A stretch of DNA of 64,000 nt, taken from assembly GCF_018691265.1 (NCBI RefSeq), contig NW_024881324.1, positions 2,793,730-2,857,729 of the forward strand, given 5' to 3'. Positions 38,129 to 50,615 of this stretch are shown here, one piece after another. Origin of the DNA: Tyto alba (Eukaryota; Chordata; Aves; Strigiformes; Tytonidae). Below the pieces are notes generated by a model. It was not told the DNA's origin. It saw only the letters and a list, made by a program, of their open reading frames with translations, and did no database searches. The position numbers and the translations under genes were made by a program. How positions within the stretch are numbered: position 1 is the first letter of the stretch; each line of letters starts with the position of its first letter.

Positions 38129-40233
38129 CTGAAATTAAGAGAATTCCATTTAAAAATATTGCTTCTAAAGATGACAAATTAAAATATCACTCACCAATTA
38201 CTGCAAACACAGTTATAGTCAATATCCTTGAAGCAGAGTGTCACTGGTGAAATAAATTATAATACAACTTTTCAGTCATGTTTCTGGTGTTTCATACCAT
38301 ATTTTTGTGTAGACACTCCTCTGTATATTTACCTGCAGATGCTCTGTGAGTACAGTGATTACAAACCTGAGGACACACATGCTGTGTGACTGTTTAAGTG
38401 AACTGAAGATGAAGAGCTATCTCAGACAAATTTAAACTTTGGAAAGATACCTGTCAACATGAAGAATATCCTAAAATGCATGCCTAACAACTAGCCACTG
38501 CTTCCTAGAATGTGCCTCTTAGTTCAAAAGACAAATTCTGAGATTCCTACAACTGGAATCCAAAGAGGCATTTTATAAATGGAAATTAATAAACTAAAGC
38601 TTTTTCTAAAACATTTGGTTAGTAAAACTTTTTGTTTTTAATATTGCAATCTGGTTGTACTAATCTATAAGACAACTTCAGATTCAAGGTTTTCAGCTTC
38701 AAACCAACGTCCTATATTATGGAACCTATAGTGCAAACTGCAGTCAGTGCACATACTGTCAAAGCATTTTTTAAAATCTCTAAAGAAAGAGAAGTATTTT
38801 TCATGGAAAATTTTCCATGATTTGTCTGCATAGTATATATAGCAAAGTAGAAGGAAGTCCAGTTATCCGTTTTTTAAGATTATAGCAACTGCTATGAAAG
38901 TTTTATAGAACTCATAATCTTAAAGTTTAAAAAGAATAAACCAAAATGTGCAACAAATAAACTTGGCAGTTGAAATACAACTTTTCTACATGTGCGAGTT
39001 CCACCACATTTAAAATGTAATAATGTCAACGCATATTAAAGTAAATTAACTACTACAATTTCCCATTGCAAGTCCTTGATGAGTTTCATGGCTGTGTATT
39101 CTTTGTAACCTACAGCCCAAAGTACACAGAGAACTAGTACCTGAATCTGTTATGACAGTACCAAAGGTAATGTTTCAGAAGCCCAGGGATCAGGGATTCA
39201 TTCCCCGGCTGCACTGAGATTTCTTTCCCTTCACTCCAGAATAAAAGGCATTGGAACTTGGTATCACAGCCAGTAAGAAAGTAAAGGCAGTGCAGGACCT
39301 GGTGTTCACTGCTACGTTTAGAGAAGTGGCCTTTGGGTGAGAAAAGCTGTTGGACTGGAGCACCTTGTCCTAGTGATCTGGAGCTGCTTTGCTGGTCTCT
39401 TGAAGTCAGTACCAGTGGGGGATAAATAGTGCAGCCCTTCATAATGCTGCTTCTCTATTTTTTTTTTTTTTTTTTTTTTTTTTTTGCCACAGAAACAGAT
39501 TGATATAACTTAGCAGACTCTAGATCAGGGCAGCATATAATCCATTTTGGTCACTGGAATGTGTTGCAAACTATCTTCTTAAATATTCATAATGCTCAAT
39601 GTGACAGATTTGTTTAAAAGCTCACCACAGTACTTCCACTGGTGTCAATGGTGGGTTGTGTCTACTTATAAAATCAGCTCCCACACCATGAACTGAAAAT
39701 TCAGGCCAGATTCCTCCTTCGGCTGCGTACACATGTAACCTCATGGAAACAGTGGGGAAGGTCCAAGTACAGAAGAGAGATGAATTTGAAACATTTTTAA
39801 CATTGCCAGAGTACTGAGCATTCAAAATATGAACACTGTCACCATGCTGGTATGTGTTGTAGTATTTAATGACAGCAAACGTTAAGTGACTGTCAAACCA
39901 CTTCTGTGTTCAGTAGTGGGAAGAAATGAATAATTCACGTTTGTAACACCCTATTGAGGAAATTTTTGTCTCTTGTTCTCCCATATATTATTGGTTTTGC
40001 ACAGGAGATCACACGCATCCCCTGACTTTTTAAAATGTCAATACTGGGTGTTTATGTAGATTACAGTACTCACACTCTTTAGCCAGACATTTATTTGCAT
40101 TTCTGCATGAGTGTTTTAGGAAATATGATTATCTCTGTGGCAGTCAAGCTACTTTCCCTGAGAAAACCTCCTATTAGTTCTGGATTTCCCTATGGCAAGC
40201 TGAGCTCATTGACAGAGAACCCCAAATACTCAC
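38129..40233 (-). other. COL15A1: Intron e6-e7
   Basis: About 2.1 kb. The only notable element is the poly(T) tract at 39458-39485. Confidence 0.65.
39458..39485. repeat. Poly(T) tract, 28 bp
   Basis: An uninterrupted run of 28 T. No polyadenylation hexamer is seen next to it on the minus strand. Confidence 0.92.
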
Positions 40234-40311
40234 TAAACCTCTGGAAGGAGCAGATGGTCCTGCGGGTCCTGGTAGTCCAGGAGGTCCTGGCAATCCCTCA
40301 CCAGGATCACC
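40234..40311 (-). CDS. COL15A1: COL15A1 e6: end of first collagenous domain
   Basis: A 78-nt phase-0 exon with acceptor atgttttag and donor TTA|GTGAGT. It encodes 26 residues: [18 protein letters not shown], then PSAPSRGL. GDP-GE-GLP is a one-residue register slip within the helix. The helix ends at Pro-Ser-Ala-Pro and the rest belongs to the non-collagenous interruption continued in e7. Confidence 0.95.
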
Positions 40312-43300
40312 CTAAAACATGAATGAGGGTAAATCAGCAAGGATTTAATCAAATAAATGCAGACCAGAGTTTTTCAGCACTAGGTGTAATCTGTGTGGAT
40401 TTCTAGTCACAGGAAAAAATGAAAGTGTCTGCTTAGATCCTAAGGGCACAGATGAACTTTGTTCATTTCTGATAAGCTCCCAAGAAACATGATCTTTGCA
40501 TTGTCAAAGGAAGAAAGGATTTTTCTCTTTATGACTTCTGCAATGAATTTGCAAATGTACAAGAAACGTTAATAGCATTAGACAGAGTATATTTCTCGTC
40601 AGAATAATGTTTTATTGTGGATCATGCATTTTTAGGGTTCATTATATGACCCTTCCCCCTCCCCCCCATAAGTAAGTAAGTAGAAAATGTAGTCACACCA
40701 TGGTACTCAACAGATAAATTTATTCATTTTATTTCTACCACCTGTAATGCTTTTTCCAATCCCACCATGTCAGGATGATTCTCCTATGTGTTGACCTCTA
40801 TCCACTGCCACCACAATGAAAGGCCCTGTTCAGAACTGTTATCATTTTCTGTCATAATTACTGCCATTTCTTCTTCTTTAGCTTTCTTACATCAGCTCTG
40901 ACATTTTTCTGAGGTTAGTTTGAAGTGATTCTGCTTAAGATATTTACAACTTCCATTACATTTTCTGATCAACTCTAGCATTTTTCAGTCAAGAAATGAG
41001 GTTCTGACTCGACTTTTCTAATCCTATATTGAAACTCTTATAACATGTCTTTGTATTTATGTTCAACATTCTATGTGCCTTTTTCTGGAGAGCTCACTAA
41101 GCAGAATTCGGCTTTTGTGTTTTAAACTCTTTTGGCAGAAGGATATGCCTCTGCATCCCCTAAAATGGAGCCAGTAGGATCATGAATAACTAGCAGACCA
41201 GAACATTATGGTTTCTTAGTATGCATGTTGTTTTCATCAAATGATTGACACTCATTTCATTTCATTTTCTGAAGTCTTGTGTGCATCTAAAAGTGATTGA
41301 TCCCACTTGCTTTTTACCTGATACGTCTGATAGAGGGAGTGCCATGAGGAAATACAGTGTCCTCCTCTCCCTCCCTGTCTGTCTCACATTTCTGGCCTTC
41401 ATCATCCAATAACTGCAGTTCACTGTTCTGAGGAGTCCCTCAGTGTGCATTTTGGACATTCTTCCTACACGGTGCTCCTAGTTTTGGGACAGATGTACAC
41501 TTAGAGGGGAAGAAAGAGCTCATATCCCAGAGCTTCTCTCACCGTTGGGAGTGAGAGGCTCAGCCTTCCCTCTACCAACGCTTTCACATAGAACAGACTC
41601 CTACCCACCCATCGTGACACCCATCATGACACAGCAGAGCTGTAAGGTGTAACCTCCTTCCCACCTGGCACCAGGAGGAGACAAACCAGACTGGTTTCAC
41701 TGATCTATCTCAAAGGGGTAGAAGTCACAGAGACATAATTGACACTGGTAGCAGCCTACTGATCTGTGCTTTACCCTATAACCTGTCTATTTGTTACCTG
41801 ATCTTATGAGCATTTTAACTGTGTTCTCTAAATTCATATATCTGGTCACATAGCAGGAAATGTTGAGTTTTACCTTCTTTGTCACTTGCTCTTTATGCTT
41901 GAGAGTTCATTAGATAAATGTATTCATTCATTTCTTTGTTCCCTGTGGCTTTGTCGAATGGTTCCTATAGTGATACTTCAGTCATATTCACAGAGAATGT
42001 GTTTAATTAATTCAGGGCTATTTTCACTGTCTGCCAGTGTGTTCATTTACAGATGCTCTTCATTCATTTTAACATACTCTTTGCTTTTTTTTTTTTTTTC
42101 AGTGATTATCACATTAACTCCCGTCAGTGTTTTGTGCTTGTTTTCATGCAATTCCTTCCACTTTGCGTGTATCACAAGGAATTAAAAAACCTGAGCTCTC
42201 ACACTTGGATCACAGTAATGTCTAGGAAGCCTAACTGTACCCGTTCCTAAGGAGTATCTCATGGCTGTGTCTCTGCACTGAACAAGGACCACAGTGATAA
42301 AGTGACAGCCAGCATCCCACTCTCTGCTGATATGTAGCACCCCATTTATTCCCAGATTCCCATTTTCAATGAGAAGAACCAGAAACAGGCAGGTGGATAC
42401 TGCTATTGCTCCTCAGATTTAAATATTATGCTGAAAAATTGCTGATCGTCTTTAGAGAGCATAACTGGTTTGAAGTTTTTGTGTGTACACAGATCAATTG
42501 TTTAAGCTTTGCTCATCCTACCAACATAACTGGTACTAGGCAATCACACTGATCGGGATAATGAAATAATTCTCTGGAAAACTAATAATTTAAAAATTAT
42601 TTACATGTGTAAAAGAGGATCAGAGCAGTGCCTTCTTTGTTCTGCTTTCTGCTGCAGGAACTGGGTCTGGTTAAAGTATTGCCAAGAAAAATATCTGCAT
42701 ATGAAGTTGTCAGTATTCCTTAGTGCTTTTGAACATATCATTAGGACTTTTAGCAGCTGTTATCTTCACAATTACTCTCTGAAGTATCCCTTGAAAATAT
42801 TAGCCCAATTCTAAAAATGGAAAACAAAGCTTAAGATATCTTAGCTAAAATAGTCATATAGGGAACAAACTGTGGGAGTCTTTTGCTTCCAGATAATAGC
42901 CTCAGCTCACTTTAGCTAAGCTGCTTCTCCTCCTGACAAAGTGATCTCCTTCTGATGTCTATTCTAATCAATAAAATAAGGCTGTGGACCATTCTTTGGC
43001 CCTGAGGTCAGGTGGAATGGACCAGCTGTGCTCACAGTACTTAGGTACTTGGCCCTGGGCCTCCTTTTAGCCCTGTATGTTCAAAACTAAAATTCAAGTA
43101 TGGGGTTTTTGTGCAATTTTCATCAAATAACAGGAGAACTAACCTGCAACCTGTCAGCACGACAAGTATTTGAAAGTACAAAGCCTGCTGGGGTAGCACT
43201 GGGGGAGCACGCAGCACGAACAGAGCCAGCCTGTGCACAGTCCCATCTGGCAGCAGCCTGGGAACAGTTAGCAACCGATGCTACCCCTGAACAACGCCGA

Positions 43301-45119
43301 GGCATTGTCTGAGAGAGGACTATTTGACATGGGCCAAAACATTGTCAGGGACCATGAGCACAAGTCTGGACCATTGGCAATTCAGGCAGTTCCTGGGCCT
43401 GTGTCTTTTGGCATGGCAGGCGCAGCACTCGTTGCCAGAGATCAGAATGGTTACCTGACAACATCAGCAGCAGCAGCAGCTGCAAAATAGAGCTTCTTTT
43501 GCGAATTTGTACTTTGCTTATAAGTAGAAGAAATGTAAACAACCATAATCTTGAAATCTTTTCCATTCGTTTTGTTTTCATGAAAAGCAGTTTGACTGAT
43601 TTTGTGGTTTACTAACATGAATTATTTCTGTCAGTACCAAACATCCTGGAAATGGCTCTGGTCACAAGAATGACCAGAGCAGATTTGCAGGAAACTTGGG
43701 AAGCTAATGGTCAAATGATGTTTAGGCCATTTTTTTCATCTTCACTGTGTGATTGACAAATACTATAGGGGAAGATGAGCCCTTGCTAGAGGGGCTATAG
43801 TAGTTCCACAGTGCAGAAGAACCAAAGGAGGCTGCTGGCAAGTGTCCATAGAGAGGGAAGGCACTATCCAAATCAGCTCTGTATCAGGAAGGAAAAATGT
43901 AGAGAATTAGCCAGGTGGGGAGGGAGAGTTATAGGAAATCATGGGCTTCAGACACCTGTGCAGCTCCTGGGCTACATCCAGAGATTCTATTTCTGCTCAA
44001 GGGCTTCAGACAAAGTGATGGAAAGGCTGACAAGTGTGTAGACATGTCATGAAGGATAGACCACTCTGCCAGACACAAAGTGTCTGAGACCAGTGCCAGC
44101 TCAAAACAAAGCATGAATCCCTTTCACCAGTGGGGCTATGCAAGATGGTACCTTCCTTCTCAGAGACTGCTGTGCCACATGTTATCAAGCTTAGGAGGTG
44201 GTACTATTCCTGCATATCACTGTCCCAGTGATGGCTCTGCAAGAGCAGATCAGCCATTGTTTCATCCTGTCATGCAGTCCACTCATGCAAGGGAATAGTG
44301 AGTTGGCAGGATCTTGAGTCCACGGAGCTCCTAGGGCAAAACCAGTCTGCTCCTCCCACAGTACAGTGAAGTGCTGGTCTCTGGATACAGCATTGTCCAA
44401 AACGGACAAGAACCGTGACATTAATTCCTAACATCAGTAGTTCATCACTTAAGACCTTGTTAACTAATTTGTAGCAGAACATATTTCCTTGAACTGTATT
44501 TTGCCTTTGAGATATACCAAATTAATTAATTATTAATATTACATATAAAATTACTATTATTAGTAAAGCATAGAAACTGTATATTACTATTCCCAGTGAC
44601 GTTTGTGTGATTTAACTTAGAAGCACTGAGCTGGTTGGGAAGTGCTGTAGAAAATCCATCTCTGTTGGAAAGTGATTATATTGGTTGCACATTTTGGAAT
44701 GATATGAAAATATGACAGAGGTTATTCAGAACGGAAGGAAAAATCATCTCATAATGCCATCATCAAGAGTGTTGTGGTATTTACCTGGCAGCTTATAATA
44801 CTGAATGCCACATAAATCATACCAGTGGCATCCACGTACAAACTCAGTAGTGATTTTGAGGGACTCATTAGAGTAGGGACAGTTCTAGGTACATGACTGC
44901 CATAAATCAGTGCCTGCTACTCTTTCTAGCTTTGGAAACCTTAGCCTAGCCTATCTTGTACTCTAATAGCACACTGAGTTACGCCACACTACTTAGTGTA
45001 TGCTACTGTTGAAATATATCTAGAACTGCTGCAATATTTTTCAAGTGAGACTAATGGCACTGCAGTTCTTGGTGGTATCACAATCACTTATTTTAGTGTC
45101 TGAACCACAGAACTGTTAG

Positions 45120-45705
45120 GTGATACCATGTACCAGTTGCTGCACGGCTGACGGGTTGAGGGAGGTTATCCTTCTGCTCTACTCACCTGAAGTACTGTGT
45201 CCAGGTTTGGCTCCCCAGGACAAGAGAGATGGGGAGTGAGACCAGTTAAATGCCACAAAGGCAACTGAAGGACTGGAGCTTCTGATTTTTGAGGGGAGAC
45301 TGAGAGAGATTAAACTATTTAGCCCAGAGAAAAGATGACATGGAGAGGATCTTGTCAATGTGCACATATACGTGATGGGTGCGAATGAAGAAGATCGAGT
45401 CAGAATTTTCTCAGCGGTATTCAGGGAAAGGACAAGAGGGCATGAGCATAAATTGAAATGTAAGAAATTCCATTTAAATGTACACCAATCCCTCTTTTTG
45501 TTTTTTCTTTTTAGCCCTAAGGGTGATCAAGCACTCAAGCAGGTTACATAGAGATGTGGAATCTCCATCCTTGGAGATATTAAAACCAGACTGGACACAG
45601 TCTTGGGCCACCCACTCTAGTTGCCTCTGCTTTGAGCAAGGGTGCTGGACTACACAATCTCCAGATACTCCTCCCCACCTCAGTGATTCTGGAATTCTGT
45701 GATGC
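45120..45705 (+). mobile_element. CR1 LINE 3' portion, plus strand
   Basis: It runs from 'ctgaagtactgtgtccaggtttggctcccca' (typical CR1: hears as '..LEYCVQVWLP'), through 'tttagcccagagaaaag', to the 3' UTR 'ggagatattaaaacc', 'ctgctttgagcaagg' and 'ctggactacacaatctcc', ending 'attctggaattctgtgatgc'. Degraded. Confidence 0.85.
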
Positions 45706-46990
45706 ATGCTGCAGGTTTTAGCACTGATGGATATGTAAGTGGCACCTTGTCCAAGTCCTCTACCAATAGCACAGTCCTTTATTTGGAATTTGCTTCTAAT
45801 TGTGTTCTCCCCTGCAGTTTAGACTCTTCTGATTTCTGCTGCTAAACTTTGCCAGTGGAATCCAGGGCTGGGGATAGGGTGAAGAGTGGGGAGGAATGGA
45901 GAGACAAAGTGGAGAGAAAGAGACTCCTGGCTCAAGAATTCCATCAAGCTGCCCTTTGCTGATCTGAGACTGCTCAGAGGTTTCAGAAGCGAGGCTCTGA
46001 GATGCCTGTACAGAGTGCCTGCAGTGCCTGTTAACAGCCAGTTTAATATCTTGCTGATAATCTGCCCTCCCAGTCTGTCTTCCCTGAAGGGCCTGTGTCC
46101 ATACACCACAGCGCTCCAGCTGCGAGCTATCCCACCGCATCTCTGTAACCTCAGAGAGCTGCTAGCCCTGTAACTGTGCATGGACTTCTAAGTCCTCCTG
46201 TTTGCTTCATCTTCTGCCTGCTTTGGTGAACATGGACCCGAGAGGGGTCCCAGACATGCTGCTTTCACCAGGCGAGTGCGAGTGTCCCCCACTGTGTTGC
46301 ACCTTGGATGCTGCCTGACTGCCCGACATGCCCTCACCTCTCTTCAGCTTACGATGACCCTTTGCCCAACATGTTTTTCCATTACAATAGACAGACTGCT
46401 CAGCTGGACGGGGAGATGGGAGGTTGCCATGCAGTCCTGTAAGCTGACACCTGTACTGGATACTAATTGTGACTTTGAAATGATTCTGGACCCTTTCAAA
46501 TTGAATCTGAATACATGAACTTCATATGGATTATGTTTGTGATTTTATGAAAATTGGATTGTTTTGGTAAACAGATGAAACGGAGTATTAATTTGGCACT
46601 TGGAGTTACTGGCTGAATGCAAATTTTGTGTACAGTGTGTGCTTTAATGATAGATCAATCCCTTATAGCTCCTTTCATCTTAGAAGTGATGTAAGTTCAG
46701 ATGGTTTAGCTCTTACTTCAATTATGTTCATTTCATAAGGGTAATATGATTATACCGCTTCTCTTAGATCAGCCTGTGGAGTAAGCTGCACAGAGAAGTT
46801 ATATATAAGAACGGAGTTTTCTTTATTAAATGTTAAATATATCTTCCTTAGCTCTCTTGTGAAAGCCCAACTTTTTTCTGGTGCTGAAGTTTATTCATAT
46901 TATTGAAAAATCCTTATGATTCTGTTATGGTTGCCCTTTATGCAGATTCATGGCTGAACAGCAGGATGTTTAAACTCTTCCTGTGATTCC

Positions 46991-47010
46991 CTATTATTAT
47001 TATTATTATT
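46991..47010. repeat. (TTA)n microsatellite
   Basis: About six copies of the trimer tta. Confidence 0.8.
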
Positions 47011-47096
47011 GTTTTTCTCTCAGAGTGTACCAAATTAACACATGTCCAAGCATAAATGTGATCTGATTGATTGTTGGCTATTAACAGGACACATAC

Positions 47097-47159
47097 CTTT
47101 TCACCTTTTTGGCCTGCTTTTCCTTTCAGTCCTGGTAACCCCTGAAGTCCATTGTTACC
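47097..47159 (-). CDS. COL15A1: COL15A1 e5: collagenous, seven triplets
   Basis: A 63-nt phase-0 exon with acceptor ccttttag and donor AAG|GTATGT. It encodes seven perfect Gly-X-Y triplets, from GNNGLQGLPGLKG through KAGQKGEK. It is lysine-rich. The 63-nt length recurs in five exons of this gene and differs from the 54/45-nt pattern of fibrillar collagens. Confidence 0.95.
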
Positions 47160-48861
47160 CTAAAAGGAAATAAAATTTTTTAAAAATATATATTATCTTT
47201 TATGCAGGTTAAAGAGGCTGTACACTTAGCAGCAGAGGCTGGCCGTAAGAGTGCCAGACTCTAACTCCTGGTTTGTGCAGCAAGAGGAGATATGGAACTT
47301 ACATCTCTGTGCAGCTGGCAGTGCACAAAATGTGCCTCCTGCCACATCTGCTCTGCCTACAGCAAAGTGGCAGTGAAGCCTGTTTGGGGGATACCCATGG
47401 CAATGCTTGGCAGGCTGCGTTTGGATTTGATACGATGTTAAGCAGACCACACAATACTGATGAAACATATTTCGAATTCCATAATGTTATATTAGAACAA
47501 ATAGTGATAGCTGTCTGAAAAGTCCTCTTAAAACTTCCTGTGTCTTGGCCATTTACTTATCTAAGAGGTAAGAAAGTCTTAATTTATTCCAAAGTTGCTG
47601 AATATGCTTACAGCAGATAAATTCCAGGCTAGAATTCTGCCTCTTCCTTAACAACTTTCAAACTATGAGAAAATGGACAATTGGAAGAAATCTATTTTTG
47701 ATTTCATGCGGAAGTGATAGTCAACAGAGAATATGGAGATATAGTTGTAACACACTGCTGCAAACTGCTGCCCTGAGTGCACCAAATCATACCATTGGCA
47801 TTAGCCTGTTCCCACCTTCTACTGAAACCCTTTTTGCCTTGACCCACCTAAATATAGCCAGTTCCTACCAAGTAGGATGCTCTCCTGAGTACATGCACCT
47901 GACAGGGAATGTGTGGTACTACATAGCATTTTCCATTCTAAACTTCATCAGCCAAATTAATCCCAAATAACCTTTCTATACGTGTTTATCTTATCTACAA
48001 TTAACATGCATATGTTCTTCCTATAGAGGCCTGATCATTGGTTAGAAAGAACTCCCACCAGCTTTAAAGTCAGTGCTGTTGTGAAGTGGTGCTATTTACG
48101 AATTTGGTTAGGACACTGGAAAAAAAATCAGGAGGCAAATAAACTCCATTTTCCCTAATAACATTTTGGTAGTCTTGACAACTGTAATTATTGACTCTAC
48201 TGCTCAAGTTTTAGGGCTGGACTAAGTTTAAAGATGGATTGTATAAACATATTATGAAGAAAAATGTATCTGTAATACTAAAAGGATTTCTCTTCCTATT
48301 ATTCTTTTTCCTGTAGAGTAATTGGTATCGATTTTATAGAAAAGTGGCAAACACATGGACAGTATAAATCTAGTGCATAATAATTTTATTGCTGAGTGAA
48401 GCACCGTCAATCCAGTAGTAAAGTTGCATAGGTATATGCATGATTGTAACCCAGCTGCACACAGACAAAGAAGTATATATAAAAAATAATGGACAGTGGT
48501 TCATTTTACAAGATACAACAAAATGTCTACAATAGGAAGTAAGATTGTTTCACAAGGATTTGTTTACAAGGACAAAACAATTTATTTTGAAACATTTGAA
48601 TTACATTTGCAGAATTTTCTATAAGACATTTCCCCATTATTTTGGTTTCATAGAATTTTCTTTCAAAATGTTCTGCTCGAAAGTAGTCAGACTTCTGTTA
48701 ATTCAGATGTAAACCTCTTGCCCATAAATTCTCTAACAACACATAACCTGATCTTAGGCTAAATAATTGCAAAACCAGCTACATCTTTCTGAGCATATAC
48801 CAATGTATTCAGGCAGCATTCCTGCAGGAGCTGAATAAAGAATCCCATGAATGACTACTGA

Positions 48862-48882
48862 TTTTTTTTTTTTTTTTTTTTT
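48862..48882. repeat. Poly(T) tract (poly(A) on minus strand)
   Basis: A run of 21 T. Read on the minus strand, an ATTAAA hexamer lies about 20-25 bases before the A-run. Confidence 0.92.
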
Positions 48883-48977
48883 AAATATCTTAAAACACAC
48901 CAGTTTAATTTGAGGTTCACTTGGAGGGGGTAGCTCACAGCAGTGGTGCATGGTGGTGTAGGAAAGAAGGAACAGGC

Positions 48978-49031
<54 letters not shown>
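48978..49031. repeat. (ATG)n trinucleotide microsatellite
   Basis: About 18 perfect tandem copies of atg, likely length-polymorphic. Confidence 0.97.
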
Positions 49032-49032
<1 letters not shown>

Positions 49033-49849
49033 CAGTCTCTGGATGGGAAGGTCTTAGCGAAGGGAAAGATCCACAAAGTGGCAGCAGCAAATAGTGAGTA
49101 AGGAAACAGAGAAGCTGGGTAGTAAAGCTTCAACAGCAGCTGAGGCACTCATGGAATATGACAGCTAGGGATTTGTTATCGTGTGCATTGCTGGGCGATA
49201 GTTCAGCGCGGAGGACGCACGTGCAATCTGCCAGCGGCTCGTGGTGAACAGACCTAAGGGTGGGAGCCATCTGGAGAAGGGTGGGAGGAACCTTCAGGAA
49301 TTCAGGAAGATGACAGCAAATGTGACAGAAGAGAGGATAAAATAGAGGAATGTAGGGGAAGGAAAGAAGGAAGGGTGAAGCAGAAGGTGCAGCTGAATTA
49401 CTGCAGAAGAGTTGAGGGGTGAGAGGTACATCTCTAATGTTAATAGCAGCTGAGGTTAGGAGCAGGCAACATGGCAGCATGTGTCTTTGAAGGGTCAATG
49501 AAGCACTTTGGTTTGCCCTGGAAGAGTTCTGGGTCTGAGCATGTCCTCTTTTAAAGTTCCTGTCTGCAAAAAAGCCAGCCTCACCAGAGATGGAATCCTT
49601 GTACAGCTGCTTAAGACATGCCATAGCTCTTATGTTCTTTGCAACTGGGAAATCATAAGTTTCTCTTAGAAACCTGGGTAGGCCTCCCTTGGCAACCTGA
49701 GGGGGTCAACTACAGCGCCAGAGCTGCTTTCTAAAGAGAGCACATGGAGAAAGCACTTTGCTGCTTAAGCTTCAATATAGCTGAGTCTCTGATAAAAAAA
49801 ATGTTGGGTTTTTTTTCTTCAGTTAACCAAAATATGTGTAAGTACTTAC

Positions 49850-49876
49850 CGGTAACCCATATTTACCAGGAATGTC
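49850..49876 (-). CDS. COL15A1: COL15A1 e4: 27-nt collagenous micro-exon
   Basis: A 27-nt exon with acceptor ttattttag and donor CCG|GTAAGT. It encodes DIPGKYGLP, three triplets in register with e3 and e5. The first triplet has Asp (GAC) where Gly is expected, so the helix is interrupted for one triplet at the exon junction. Splice sites on both sides are strong, and the frame continues into e5, which supports a real exon despite its size. Confidence 0.85.
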
Positions 49877-50489
49877 CTAAAATAAAACAACTTTGTTAGA
49901 AAGGTAAATAAAGCATTGTAACAAAGAAGCAACAAAAGAGAAAAGCAATTAACTATAGCTCGATGTGTCATGTAGTGACAAAATAACAAACTAGAACTGT
50001 AACAAGTAGTGCATCACAGTGTGATCTGTTTTGCACCTCTGTTCAATTGGATGCATCTTGTGCTGATGGTTCAGAAGGATATGATGTGTGACACATCCTG
50101 GATATAGAGAAGCCGCTGAGGCCTGAAGTCGAGCAGCTTTGACCATGCTCAAACATGGCACCGGGGAGGGTGGTGCAGCCCGGCAAGGGCTGCCTGAAGA
50201 GTTTGTGGAATTGACACTCTAAGAATGTTAGTACGTTGGCACTGCAGTTGTTTGCCTCGTGCTCTCTGATGACTGTCTCCCCTCAGGCCCTTGTATAGAT
50301 GTTGACACATGTGCACAGCAGATATGACGCTCCTGAGATGATCTGGTGGGGCTAAAAAGCCATCTTGTGGAAGTATAACTGGTGACAGTGTGTGAGACTG
50401 TGGCGTTTTGGCCCTTTATGCATGTGTGGTGCGTGACTATTATTTTTTCTAAAATACAGGCATTCTTTCAACAGACAGAAAATACTCAC
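49877..50489 (-). other. COL15A1: Intron e3-e4
   Basis: About 610 bp of intron. I see nothing in it. Confidence 0.7.
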
Positions 50490-50615
50490 CGGCTGACCCT
50501 GTTCTCCAAGTTTCCCTGGAAGTCCAGGAGGTCCTTGATCTTTTTTCTGCACGTCTTCTACTCCTGGCCTTCCTGGAGATCCTGTGGACCCGTCTTCTTC
50601 CTGACCTTTCTGGCC
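50490..50615 (-). CDS. COL15A1: COL15A1 e3: start of first collagenous domain
   Basis: A 126-nt phase-0 exon with acceptor tttactcag and donor CCG|GTGAGT. It encodes 42 residues. The first part, GQKGQEEDGSTGSPGRPG, is an imperfect Gly-X-Y run. A short acidic/basic break (VEDVQKKDQ) follows, and then four clean triplets from GPPGLPGKLGEQ to the end at GQP. This is the first Gly-X-Y exon after the acidic linker and so marks the start of triple helix. The break would make a flexible kink. Confidence 0.93.

Larger units (their letters stand above)
40312..47096 (-). other. COL15A1: Intron e5-e6
   Basis: About 6.8 kb, the longest intron in the window. It contains a CR1 3' portion at about 45120-45705, an unexplained moderately GC-rich segment at about 45800-46480, and (TTA)n at 46991-47010. 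Nothing is recognised in 40.3-45.1 kb. Confidence 0.65.
48862..49620 (-). pseudogene. Candidate polyadenylated retrocopy
   Basis: Read on the minus strand, a moderately GC-richer stretch ends in attaaa, about 22 bases, then an A-run of 21, as a reverse-transcribed mRNA end would. It contains a 164-codon open frame (49624-49130) and a second frame with a long His run, which comes from the (ATG)n repeat. Neither resembles a family I know. I could not find a clear target-site duplication. The alternative is a chance A-run beside unique intron. Confidence 0.25.
47160..49849 (-). other. COL15A1: Intron e4-e5
   Basis: About 2.7 kb. Its upper part holds poly(T), an (ATG)n microsatellite and a possible retrocopy (about 48862-49620). 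47.2-48.8 kb is AT-rich with nothing seen. Confidence 0.65.

Noticed and set aside
39458..39485. Poly(T) tract as the tail of another retrocopy.
   Set aside because: No polyadenylation hexamer or gene-like body lies next to it on the relevant strand.
48855..49148. Protein with a long histidine run on the minus strand.
   Set aside because: The run is simply the (ATG)n microsatellite read in reverse complement.
49130..49624. The 164-codon minus-strand open frame as a genuine gene.
   Set aside because: No recognisable domain, low-complexity surroundings and a position inside an intron; kept only as part of a candidate retrocopy.
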